In this document: positions 6,896 to 14,255 of the stretch, piece after piece
Numbering within the stretch: position 1 is the stretch's first letter
Layout: each line of letters opens with the position of its first letter
Assembly (NCBI GenBank): GCA_903858975.1
Contig: CAIOKW010000221.1
Span: 1-19,766, forward strand
Length of the DNA: 19,766 nucleotides
Origin: Oligoflexia bacterium
GTDB lineage: Bacteria; Bdellovibrionota; UBA1018; CAIMNF01
Direction: 5' to 3'
Position numbers and translations under genes: made by a program
Notes under the pieces: model-generated
Databases searched by the model: none
Seen by the model: only the letters and a program-made list of their open reading frames with translations
Told to the model about the DNA's origin: nothing

Positions 6896-8245
6896 ATGAG
6901 ATTTGATTTAGGCGTTCGTTGTCAGACTTTATTGCCGATGAAAAATGGGAGCGGGGATCTGTTCTCTGATTATTTTTTGGGTGTAAAAGGCAACCTCATT
7001 GCGGAAGTGGCGCCTTTTAAGTCCGAACACCAAAAAGAGTGTGTTGATTTTATCGACGCGAGCGACAAGATTGTGATGCCAGGATTGATCAATGGGCATA
7101 CCCACTTGGCCATGAGTTTGCTTCGGGGCTATGAAGATGATCTTCCTTTTCATAAATGGTTATTTGAACGAGTTTTTCCGGTCGAAGCTCAGTGGGTGGA
7201 TGAGGATTTCGTTCGCACCGGGGTTGAGCTTTCGGCTCTAGAATGTATTCGTTTTGGAACGACCACCGTAAATGACATGTATTTCTTTACGGGTACGTCG
7301 GCAGAGGTGCTTGATCAAAGTGGTCTGAGGGCGACCATTGCGTGGCCATTTATGGATTTCCCTGTTCCCGATGAAAAAGTTCTTGGCGCGGATGCGCTCT
7401 CATCGCGGCCCAAACGGTTTCAAGAGTTTTTTGAAAAATATCAATCTCATCCTCGAATTCGAGCAGCTTTGGGCCCACATGCTCCTTATACTTGTAGCGA
7501 CGATTTGATCCGCGAAGTGACCGAGCTCTCAAAGCAGTTTGGTGTTCCGGTCCATATGCATGTTTCTGAAACAGAAAAAGAAGTGAAGGACTCTCTTCAG
7601 AAGTATGGAAAGACCCCAGGACAACGCCTTTACGACCTGGGTGCACTTCATGAAAACTTTTTTGCCGCACATTGTGTCCATCTTACTGATGCAGAGATAG
7701 CCCTGTTCAAGCAGACCAGGGCGAAAGTGGTCTATAATCCGGATTCAAATTTAAAACTGGGATCAGGGATCGCTCCGATCGTGAACTATCGAAAAGCAGG
7801 AATCGTGTGCGGCTTAGGTACGGATGGGTCTGCTTCCAATAATGATCTTTCCATGTTCGGCGCGATGGACTTGGGAACGAAGGCCCAAAAAGTTGCACAC
7901 CACGACAGCACTGCAATGATTGCTCTGGATGCCATTAACCTTGCCACCTATGAAGGTGCGAAGGCTCTAGGGTTGGGGAGCATCATTGGTTCTCTTGAAG
8001 TGGGGAAACGGGCAGACTTGATTTGCCTGAGAACCGACTTGCCTCATGTGAAGCCGCTCTATTCAGTATTAAGCCAACTGGTTTATGCCTACCAGGGTAT
8101 GGAAGTGGATACTGTGATTTGTGACGGTAGGGTTCTGATGCGATCCAATCAGTTCACGACTTTAGACGAGAAGAGTATTTTTACGAAAGTGGATGCACTT
8201 CAATTAAAGCTCAGCACTCACCTCGCACAATCATCACTCAACTAA
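6896..8245 (+). CDS. mtaD: MTA/SAH deaminase-type amidohydrolase
   Basis: A 449-residue member of the amidohydrolase superfamily, ATZ/TRZ subgroup. This subgroup hydrolytically removes the amino group from aminopurine or similar rings using one metal ion. Visible motifs: GLINGHTHLAMSLLRG with metal ligands His68 and His70, the active-site HMHVSETE block with His222 and its Glu, the AAHCVHL motif (257-263), and GTDGSASNNDLSM with Asp310. The C-terminal ADLI...P region closes the composite beta sandwich. The best family match is 5-methylthioadenosine/S-adenosylhomocysteine deaminase. Guanine or 8-oxoguanine deaminase and other ATZ/TRZ hydrolases are harder to exclude without alignment. It starts four bases after the phosphorylase stop, with no ribosome site of its own visible, suggesting translational coupling. 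Confidence 0.8.
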   Translation: MRFDLGVRCQTLLPMKNGSGDLFSDYFLGVKGNLIAEVAPFKSEHQKECVDFIDASDKIVMPGLINGHTHLAMSLLRGYEDDLPFHKWLFERVFPVEAQWVDEDFVRTGVELSALECIRFGTTTVNDMYFFTGTSAEVLDQSGLRATIAWPFMDFPVPDEKVLGADALSSRPKRFQEFFEKYQSHPRIRAALGPHAPYTCSDDLIREVTELSKQFGVPVHMHVSETEKEVKDSLQKYGKTPGQRLYDLGALHENFFAAHCVHLTDAEIALFKQTRAKVVYNPDSNLKLGSGIAPIVNYRKAGIVCGLGTDGSASNNDLSMFGAMDLGTKAQKVAHHDSTAMIALDAINLATYEGAKALGLGSIIGSLEVGKRADLICLRTDLPHVKPLYSVLSQLVYAYQGMEVDTVICDGRVLMRSNQFTTLDEKSIFTKVDALQLKLSTHLAQSSLN

Positions 8246-8353
8246 ATTCGTTCATCGTTAATTCTTGATGCGTTGATTAGTTTTTAGACACCCTTTTGAA
8301 CATAGAAAAGGCACTTTTTAGCTTCAAATCCCTTTAAAGCGGTCAAGGCGTGC

Positions 8354-8369
8354 TGGCATTGTCTGTGCA
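8354..8369 (+). promoter_or_regulatory. Candidate sigma-54 (-24/-12) promoter for the lipoprotein gene
   Basis: TGGCATTGTCTGTGCA carries the invariant GG (8355-8356) and GC (8367-8368) separated by exactly ten bases. It matches TGGCAY-N-NNNN-TTGCW at all but two defined positions. Transcription would start near 8380, giving a leader of about 19 bases that contains a good ribosome site (GGAGAAG) before the ATG at 8399. A sigma-54 activator gene lies in the same window, which shows the organism uses this sigma factor. Confidence 0.55.
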
Positions 8370-8398
8370 CTATTCATCATCACGGAGAAGAAAGAGAG

Positions 8399-8854
8399 AT
8401 GAATATGACAATCAATAAAAGATCACTATTATCAGCAGCGGCGGTTTTAACCCTTTCCATGACGAGCCTTTTTGGGTGTGGTCAGAAGATGGCGGGAACC
8501 TACAGCCTCACGCAAATGGGCGCACAGTTTAGCAGCAGTCAATGCTCACAAATCAATATTGCAGTGAACGAAAGTTCCAGCACCGTTTCAGGATCAGGTT
8601 CAAACGCCTGTTACACTGAAATGCTGACCGGAACCGACAATAACAACGGCCAGATGACGGTAACCCTTTCATTAATGCCGATCAGTGGAGCATCAGGCAC
8701 TTCAATGGGATTCACGCAGTCCGGTTCAACGATGTGCACTTATCAAGGAACCCTCATGGTTTCGGGTAACGTAGTCACGGGAATGTTGACCCCAATGAGT
8801 ACTTATGGTTATGGCTGCTCAGGCCAAATCAGCCTTAACGGTACCAAGAACTAA
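8399..8854 (+). CDS. Small secreted lipoprotein, function unknown
   Basis: A 151-residue protein that I do not recognise. The first 27 residues are a lipoprotein signal peptide (basic MNMTINKR, hydrophobic core, then LFGC), so Cys27 is the likely lipid anchor; Phe at -2 is slightly unusual for a lipobox. The mature part (about 125 residues) is rich in Ser, Thr, Gly and Asn, low in charge, and alternates polar and hydrophobic residues as a small beta barrel or sandwich would. It has four further Cys residues (in SSQC, NACY, TMCTY and YGCSG), enough for two disulfide bonds. The ribosome site GGAG lies about ten bases upstream. It stands alone between mtaD and lysA, behind a sigma-54-like promoter, and may be expressed in a stage- or stress-dependent way (inference). 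Confidence 0.75.
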   Translation: MNMTINKRSLLSAAAVLTLSMTSLFGCGQKMAGTYSLTQMGAQFSSSQCSQINIAVNESSSTVSGSGSNACYTEMLTGTDNNNGQMTVTLSLMPISGASGTSMGFTQSGSTMCTYQGTLMVSGNVVTGMLTPMSTYGYGCSGQISLNGTKN

Positions 8855-8883
8855 TCAAAATTTTTAGTCCGTAACCCTCATCT

Positions 8884-8950
8884 CTCTCTCCGTAGTAGAG
8901 TCTGGGACCTCGGGTGGTCCGAGGTTCCAGGCTGCTACTGCACAAGAGAG
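8884..8950 (+). other. Long imperfect hairpin in the lysA leader
   Basis: Three stacked helices can form. CTCTCT (8884-8889) pairs with AGAGAG (8945-8950). GTAGTAG (8892-8898) pairs with CTACTGC (8935-8941), with one G-U. The segment 8901-8913 pairs with 8919-8931 over 13 pairs, two of them G-U, and closes a GTGGT loop. In total 26 pairs lie in 67 bases with only small internal loops. No T run follows, so it is not a classical terminator. It could be a leader element of lysA, an mRNA-stabilising end of the lipoprotein transcript, or a small RNA. Confidence 0.6.
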
Positions 8951-8969
8951 TTTCCAAAGCGGTCCATCT

Positions 8970-8997
8970 GATTCATACTGTGAATCTAGAGGATTCA
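8970..8997 (+). promoter_or_regulatory. Possible ribosome-site switch before lysA
   Basis: GATTCA occurs at 8970-8975 and again at 8992-8997. Between them TGAATC (8981-8986) is complementary to both. Pairing with the first copy leaves the ribosome site AGAGGA (8988-8993) free, whereas pairing with the second copy would hide it. The stems are short (six pairs), so this is a suggestion. Confidence 0.3.
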
Positions 8998-9001
8998 TCA
9001 A

Positions 9002-10279
9002 ATGAAACGATCTCGCCTGTCCGAACCCCAAGATTCATTCTATTACCAAAAAAAAGAGCTCACGGTAGATGGGGTTCCTCTCTCAAAGCTCAGCAAAAAA
9101 TTTGGTAGTCCCCTCTATGTTTACTCAGGTCAAGCCATCCGAAATTCCTATCATGCACTTCAGTCGGCACTAAAAGGGCTTCCGGTTCAGGTTTGCTTCG
9201 CGGTCAAAGCCAACTCTAATATTCATATTCTTAAACTTTTAAATTCACTCGGCGCTGGCTGTGATCTGGTCTCCTCAGGGGAATGGCATCGGGCGGAGCT
9301 CGCTAAGATTCCAAGGCATAAAAGAGTTCTGTCCGGAGTGGCCAAGACTGCGCAAGAGTTAGAACAATTGTTTCAATTACCGAACGCGGGTGTCGGATCC
9401 ATTCATGTCGAGTCTGCGATGGAATTTGAATTGATCGTACTGATTGCAAATGCAATGAAGAGTCCCGTTACGGTTGCCTTTCGTTATAACCCAGACGTGG
9501 ATGCAAAAACGCTTGATAAGATTTCAACGGGTCGCAAGCGCGATAAGTTTGGACTGACACGTGAAGAGATTTTAGATCTCGTGGTGAATTATGGAGATGA
9601 TGAGTTTGTAAGGATTGCAGGGCTCAGTATCCATATTGGTAGCCAAATTACGACGCTTAAACCTTATGATCATGCGTTTAAAAAATTGAATGAATTAAAG
9701 CTCGAAGTTGAAGATCATCTGGGTTGCGAGCTCGACTATTTAGATCTGGGTGGCGGAATCGGTGTCCGTTATCAGAATGAAAAAGTCATTGAACTCGATG
9801 CCTACGCGAGCCTGATTCGAAAGCATTTCAAAAAAGTACCCAAACTTCTTATTGAGCCAGGACGCAGCCTACTTGCTAATGCGGGAGCATTGGTGACCGA
9901 AGTGGTGTATTCAAAAGAGCGAGGAAACAATCGCACGTTGATTCTGGATTCAGGAATGAACGACCTGGTCAGGCCCGCGCTCTATGAGGCCTATCACGAA
10001 ATGATCCCGACCACGCTTTCCGGTGAGAAAGCCATTACATGGGATGTGGTCGGAGGAATTTGTGAGAGCACGGATTACTTTGCAAAAAATCGGAAAATTG
10101 CAGTGGAAGGTTTTCCTGGAGAAAAACTCGCGATCCTATCTGCGGGTGCGTATGGATTTTCGATGAGCAGCACCTACAATACGCGTCCGCGTTTAGCTGA
10201 AGTGCTTGTGGATCAGGGTAAGGTGAAGCTCATTCGTAAACGCGAGACTTTAGAGGACTTGGTTCGTCACGAGCTTTAA
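9002..10279 (+). CDS. lysA: Diaminopimelate decarboxylase
   Basis: LysA removes CO2 from meso-diaminopimelate to give L-lysine, the last step of the pathway, using PLP in a fold-III (alanine racemase-like) barrel. Length 425 residues, normal. Motifs: CFAVKANSN with the PLP lysine K69, HIGSQI (211-216), the phosphate-binding LGGGIG (249-254), EPGRSL (285-290), and the GGICESTDYF block (351-360) with Cys354/Glu355, which binds substrate from the partner subunit. GAYGFSMSSTYN (382-393) near the C-terminus supplies the PLP-contacting Tyr. The ribosome site AGAGGA lies eight bases before the ATG. The leader holds unusual inverted repeats. The gene faces a tRNA-Leu gene on the opposite strand. Confidence 0.96.
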   Translation: MKRSRLSEPQDSFYYQKKELTVDGVPLSKLSKKFGSPLYVYSGQAIRNSYHALQSALKGLPVQVCFAVKANSNIHILKLLNSLGAGCDLVSSGEWHRAELAKIPRHKRVLSGVAKTAQELEQLFQLPNAGVGSIHVESAMEFELIVLIANAMKSPVTVAFRYNPDVDAKTLDKISTGRKRDKFGLTREEILDLVVNYGDDEFVRIAGLSIHIGSQITTLKPYDHAFKKLNELKLEVEDHLGCELDYLDLGGGIGVRYQNEKVIELDAYASLIRKHFKKVPKLLIEPGRSLLANAGALVTEVVYSKERGNNRTLILDSGMNDLVRPALYEAYHEMIPTTLSGEKAITWDVVGGICESTDYFAKNRKIAVEGFPGEKLAILSAGAYGFSMSSTYNTRPRLAEVLVDQGKVKLIRKRETLEDLVRHEL

Positions 10280-10316
10280 GTTTTAGTTTGAAAAAATGGA
10301 TGTAGATTTGAAGTTT

Positions 10317-10401
10317 TGGTGCGCGCGGAGGGACTTGAACCCCCACACCTTACGGCACCAGATCCTAAGTCTGGCGTGTCTGCCAATTTCACCACGCGCG
10401 C
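10317..10401 (-). tRNA. tRNA-Leu (anticodon UAG)
   Basis: On the minus strand a complete class II tRNA folds. It has a 7-bp acceptor stem of alternating G and C (10395-10401 with 10321-10327), a D arm, and an anticodon stem CCAGA/TCTGG around the loop CTTAGGA, giving anticodon TAG. A long variable arm (TGCCGTAAGGTGT) typical of tRNA-Leu and a T arm with TTCAAGT follow. The CCA end is encoded (10317-10319), preceded by discriminator A. It reads CUA and related leucine codons. Confidence 0.97.
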
Positions 10402-10471
10402 AACGAGAAGTGAACCCTCACATTAGTCTGTTGCTATTCTAAAATCCAGTGTAAAAATGTATCCTTAAAAC

Positions 10472-11407
10472 ATGAAGACCTTTTTTGGCTCAAAATTACT
10501 GGATACCACCTTTCCAAGGAACACTGTTGTGGCTCTTGGGAACTTTGATGGCGTCCATATGGGGCACCAGGCCATTTTAACGCAGGCCTTCGAATTTTCA
10601 AAAACTCTAGGATTTCCAGTAGTTTGTTTCACTTTTAGGCCTCATCCAACACTGGAGTTGAAGCCCCAGTCCAATTTGAAGCTCCTGATGACCTATGATG
10701 AGAAGCGGATCTGGCTTCAGAAGCTTGGCGTGGATTTTTGTGTGGAAGAACCCTTCAATGCAGAATTTTCAACGACCTCAGCGCATGATTTCTTTTTTGA
10801 GATCCTTTTGAACCGCTTAAACGCACGAGTGATTGTAGTGGGCGATAATTTCAATTTCGGTCGAAATCGTGAGGGGAACATCCAAGTCCTCAAGCAATAC
10901 TGTGATCAAAGCGGTATCGAACTCTTCGCCGTCAGTCCTGTAGAGATGAAGGGCGCCCCTGTTTCAAGCTCACGCATTCGAGATGCGCTGGCAGCAGGAA
11001 ATGTTGAACTTGCAGCGGAGCTGCTCGGGAGACCGTTTTTCTACCAAGCCGAAGTGGTGCATGGGGATAAGCGCGGAAGAACGCTCGGATTCCCGACCGC
11101 TAACATGAAGTGTGAAGCCAAATTTCCGCTCAAGGCCGGGGTTTATGCCACGTCAGTGAATTGGCGTAACAAAGTCTATCGCGCAATTACCAATCTGGGG
11201 ACACGACCTACGTTTGATTCCACCGAACTCAAAATGGAAACGCATCTCTTGAACGAAGACTTTGAACTTTACGGCGAAGTGCTTCTCGTGAACTTCCACA
11301 ACAGAATTCGAGATGAGAAAAAATTTGCCTCAGTGCAGGAGTTAAAAGCACAAATTGAGTCCGATGTAATTTTGGCGGCAAAGCTCTTAAGTTCCCGAAA
11401 TTTTTAA
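10472..11407 (+). CDS. ribF: Bifunctional riboflavin kinase / FAD synthetase
   Basis: RibF phosphorylates riboflavin to FMN and adenylates FMN to FAD. Length 311 residues, as usual. The N-terminal FAD synthetase domain shows GNFDGVHMGHQ (23-33), FRPHP (55-59), GDNFNFGRNREGN (124-136) and SSSRIRDAL (165-173), the nucleotidyltransferase signatures. The C-terminal kinase domain shows GRTLGFPTANM (202-212), GVYAT (223-227), NLGTRPTF (241-248) and the catalytic Glu in METHLLN (Glu256), then LYG and IRDEKKF. No ribosome site is apparent before the ATG at 10472. The 70 bases to the tRNA gene are too short for an FMN riboswitch. It precedes the pilus genes on the same strand but is not functionally tied to them. 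Confidence 0.96.
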   Translation: MKTFFGSKLLDTTFPRNTVVALGNFDGVHMGHQAILTQAFEFSKTLGFPVVCFTFRPHPTLELKPQSNLKLLMTYDEKRIWLQKLGVDFCVEEPFNAEFSTTSAHDFFFEILLNRLNARVIVVGDNFNFGRNREGNIQVLKQYCDQSGIELFAVSPVEMKGAPVSSSRIRDALAAGNVELAAELLGRPFFYQAEVVHGDKRGRTLGFPTANMKCEAKFPLKAGVYATSVNWRNKVYRAITNLGTRPTFDSTELKMETHLLNEDFELYGEVLLVNFHNRIRDEKKFASVQELKAQIESDVILAAKLLSSRNF

Positions 11408-11414
11408 ATATTAT

Positions 11415-11423
11415 TGCTATAAC
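11415..11423 (+). promoter_or_regulatory. Extended -10 promoter candidate for pilB
   Basis: TGCTATAAC has the TG-N-TATAAC form of an extended -10 element, which can work without a good -35 box; none is clear here. Transcription would start near 11430, about 20 bases before the pilB start. Confidence 0.35.
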
Positions 11424-11450
11424 ACTAGTCGAGCATTAAACTTTTAAGTG

Positions 11451-13163
11451 ATGTCTCGAAAACTCGTAGAACTACTCTATAAAGAGCGTCTTTTAACGCA
11501 AACTCAGTACACAGAAGCTGAAGCAATCTTCAAAGCAAATGGAGATGCGGTAAGACAGTTTATCGATAAGAAAGTGCTTTCAGAATCAAAGCTTCTTCTG
11601 TTTTTAAATCAAAAATTTTCCATGCAAAGTATTAACCTCGCCAAGTTCGAGGTGAAACCTGAAGTGATTGCGATCGTTCCGGGCGACCTCGCGCGAAAGG
11701 CGCAGGCGATTCCGATCCAAATGAATCGCGGAATCTTGGTGGTTGCGCTCCCTGATCCCACTCAGATTGCATTTCTCGACGATATTCGCTTTGCTACGAA
11801 GATGAATGTCGAGGCGGTACTGACGACGTTTAGCGCCTACGACCAATCGTTCATGAAGTATTATTCAGGCACCCAGAATTTAGGTCGGGCGCTTGAGCAA
11901 TATAAAAAGGAGACGGCTTCTCCTAAGGGCAAAGAAGAAGTTCAGATCCAAATGATCGATCAGCACCAAGTTCACGAAGTGAACTCAGCTTCGGGTGATG
12001 ATGCCCCGGTGATTTCAGTGGTAAATGGAGTTCTCACTGAGGCGATTCGTAGGGGGGCGAGTGATATTCACGTAGAGCCCTATGAAAAAGACTTTCGAGT
12101 CCGCATTCGTGTGGATGGAACTTTGATTGATGTGACTCACATTCCGATGGAAATGAAGCGTGCTGTAGTGGCGCGCTTTAAGATCATGGGACGAATGGAC
12201 ATCGCGGAATCAAGGGTTCCCCAGGATGGCCGGATTAAAATTAAATTGGGGAGCCGCGAAGTTGATTTCCGGGTGAATACGCTGCCTACTCTCTTTGGTG
12301 AAAAAGTGGTGCTTCGTATTTTATCAAAAGGGAACCTACAACTTGATTTGCGCACGCTCGGTTTTGAGGATCGTCAGTTAGAGATCTTTAGAAAAGGGAT
12401 CGCACAACCCAATGGAATGGTCTTAGTAACCGGTCCCACCGGTAGCGGCAAGACCACGACACTTTACTCAGCTCTGATGGAACTCAATTTGGTGTCGGAT
12501 AACCTATCCACGGTTGAAGACCCAGTCGAGTATAACTTAGAAGGAATCAATCAGGTTCAAGTGAACAAGGATGTAGGATTAAGCTTCGCAGCCGTCTTGC
12601 GGGCACTCCTTCGACAAGATCCGGATACGGTACTTGTGGGAGAGATTCGGGATTTTGAAACGGGTGAAGTTGCAGTTCAGGCAGCCCTCACCGGGCACTT
12701 AGTATTATCCACACTTCACACGAACGACACGGTGTCGACGATTACTCGTCTCGTTAATATGGGTGTGGAACCCTTTCTCGTGACTGCTTCTGTGAACACC
12801 ATTGTTGCCCAACGACTCCTTCGAACTCTTTGTCCTCAATGCAAAACGCCGGGGAAAATACCTGAAGAAAAAATTGATTCACTCGGTATTCGTAAACTCG
12901 CATCCAACGCAACCTTCTTTTTTCCGAAGGGCTGTAATAACTGTAATAATACCGGCTATAAGGGTCGTATTGCGATCTATGAAGTACTCGAATACTTCTC
13001 GGACTTAAAAGAAATGACCCTTGCAGGTAAAACCGCTATTGAAATCAAGCGTGCGGCGATTGAGAATCATGATCTTCAAACCTTGAGGGTATCGGCTTTG
13101 AAAAAAGCGATTGAAGGTAAAACATCAGTTGAAGAAGCCATTTCAATGACTTCGGAACAATAG
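11451..13163 (+). CDS. pilB: Type IV pilus assembly ATPase PilB
   Basis: PilB is the hexameric cytoplasmic motor that drives pilus extension. The chain is 570 residues from ATG 11451; a GTG directly before it (11448) is the other possible start. An N-terminal MshEN/T2SSE_N-like region spans about 1-140, then N2 and the secretion ATPase core. Motifs: Walker A GPTGSGKTT (328-336), Asp box STVEDPVEYN, Walker B LVGEIRD (395-401), His box TGHLVLSTLHTND (415-427), and the tetracysteine zinc site (Cys461, 464, 495 and 498) that separates PilB from PilT. The Gly-rich RLGxxL motifs of c-di-GMP-binding MshEN domains are not evident in the N-terminus. It starts the run pilB-pilT-pilC, with pilT eight bases downstream. 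Confidence 0.96.
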   Translation: MSRKLVELLYKERLLTQTQYTEAEAIFKANGDAVRQFIDKKVLSESKLLLFLNQKFSMQSINLAKFEVKPEVIAIVPGDLARKAQAIPIQMNRGILVVALPDPTQIAFLDDIRFATKMNVEAVLTTFSAYDQSFMKYYSGTQNLGRALEQYKKETASPKGKEEVQIQMIDQHQVHEVNSASGDDAPVISVVNGVLTEAIRRGASDIHVEPYEKDFRVRIRVDGTLIDVTHIPMEMKRAVVARFKIMGRMDIAESRVPQDGRIKIKLGSREVDFRVNTLPTLFGEKVVLRILSKGNLQLDLRTLGFEDRQLEIFRKGIAQPNGMVLVTGPTGSGKTTTLYSALMELNLVSDNLSTVEDPVEYNLEGINQVQVNKDVGLSFAAVLRALLRQDPDTVLVGEIRDFETGEVAVQAALTGHLVLSTLHTNDTVSTITRLVNMGVEPFLVTASVNTIVAQRLLRTLCPQCKTPGKIPEEKIDSLGIRKLASNATFFFPKGCNNCNNTGYKGRIAIYEVLEYFSDLKEMTLAGKTAIEIKRAAIENHDLQTLRVSALKKAIEGKTSVEEAISMTSEQ

Positions 13164-13171
13164 GGAGATCT

Positions 13172-14236
13172 ATGGGAAAATTAACGCTAACAGCGCTACT
13201 CAGGGCGATGGTTGATCAAGATGCTTCCGATTTGCATATTACAAACGGAACGCCGCCACAGTTTCGGATTCACGGCAAGCTTTGTAAAGCGAAGACCGAT
13301 CCGCTGACGCCTGAGTCAATTCAGGAGCTCGTTTACGAGATGATCTCAGACGAACAAAAGCAGACGTTTGAAGAAAAGCATGAGCTTGATTTCTCTTTTG
13401 GGGTGAAGGATCTTGCCCGATTCCGGGGGAATTTGTTTTATCAAAGGGGAAGTATGGGGGCTGTGTTTCGTAAGATTCCCGTAAATATTCCCGAATTTGA
13501 TACTCTGAAACTGCCCGAAGCGATTAAAAAGATCATTAAGCAACCCAATGGTTTGTTCTTAGTCACCGGGCCAACGGGTTCCGGTAAGTCGACTTCACTT
13601 GCTGCCATCATTGATCTTCTCAATCGTGAAGACAATGGTCACATTCTAACGGTCGAAGATCCGATCGAGTTTGTTCATAGTCATAAAAACTGCATTATTA
13701 ATCAACGTGAAGTGGGTTCGGATTCACACACCTTTCACGATGCACTTAAGCATGCCCTTCGCCAAGATCCGGACTTCATTTTGGTCGGAGAATTACGCGA
13801 TCTTGAGACGATTGAGATGGCGCTCACCGCTGCAGAAACAGGACATATGGTTTTCGGAACCATGCACACGAATAGTGCTGTACAAACGATTGCACGGGTT
13901 GTGAATGTCTTTCCTCCGCACCAACAACCGCAGATTCGCCAACTGCTGGCCGCGACCCTCATTGGAGTCATGACTCAGCAATTGGTTCCGAACTCTGGTA
14001 AGCCGGGCCGTTCTGCTGCCTTTGAATTGCTCGTTCCAACGGTGGCTGTTCGAAATCTCATTCGTGAAGATAAAATGCACCAGGTGTATGGCGCAATGCA
14101 ATCTGGGCAGGCCGGTACGGGAATGCAAACCATGAATCAATCGCTTGCGGATTTGGTTCGCAGGGGCAATCTCAGTAAGCCGGATGCGCTGGCTTATAGT
14201 TTACTGCCCGAGGAACTTGGAAAACTACTGGGATAA
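13172..14236 (+). CDS. pilT: Type IV pilus retraction ATPase PilT
   Basis: PilT powers pilus retraction, the force step of twitching. Length 354 residues, typical. Seen in order: N-terminal PAS-like region with SDLHIT (19-24), Walker A GPTGSGKST (133-141), Asp box VEDPIEFVH (161-169), Walker B LVGELRD (204-210, with Leu where Met is commoner), His box GHMVFGTMHTN (224-234), and the retraction-specific AVRNLIRE (292-299), equivalent to the AIRNLIRE motif needed for retraction. No tetracysteine is present, unlike PilB. The ribosome site GGGAGA precedes the ATG. Confidence 0.96.
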   Translation: MGKLTLTALLRAMVDQDASDLHITNGTPPQFRIHGKLCKAKTDPLTPESIQELVYEMISDEQKQTFEEKHELDFSFGVKDLARFRGNLFYQRGSMGAVFRKIPVNIPEFDTLKLPEAIKKIIKQPNGLFLVTGPTGSGKSTSLAAIIDLLNREDNGHILTVEDPIEFVHSHKNCIINQREVGSDSHTFHDALKHALRQDPDFILVGELRDLETIEMALTAAETGHMVFGTMHTNSAVQTIARVVNVFPPHQQPQIRQLLAATLIGVMTQQLVPNSGKPGRSAAFELLVPTVAVRNLIREDKMHQVYGAMQSGQAGTGMQTMNQSLADLVRRGNLSKPDALAYSLLPEELGKLLG

Positions 14237-14255
14237 GATTTGAAGGAGATGGATC

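Noticed and set aside
8855..9001. Lysine riboswitch before lysA
   Set aside because: The gap is shorter than a typical L box, and the visible fold is one rod-like hairpin instead of a five-helix junction.
10321..10401. Alternating GC acceptor stem as a possible inverted-repeat integration site
   Set aside because: It is simply the two halves of the tRNA-Leu acceptor stem; no integrase gene or duplicated tRNA end is present.
10402..10471. FMN riboswitch before ribF
   Set aside because: Only 70 bases separate ribF from the tRNA gene, and the conserved RFN helices are not seen.
13793..14140. 115-codon open frame on the minus strand within pilT
   Set aside because: It lies wholly within a clear PilT gene, has no recognisable domain and no ribosome site; it is a reading-frame shadow.
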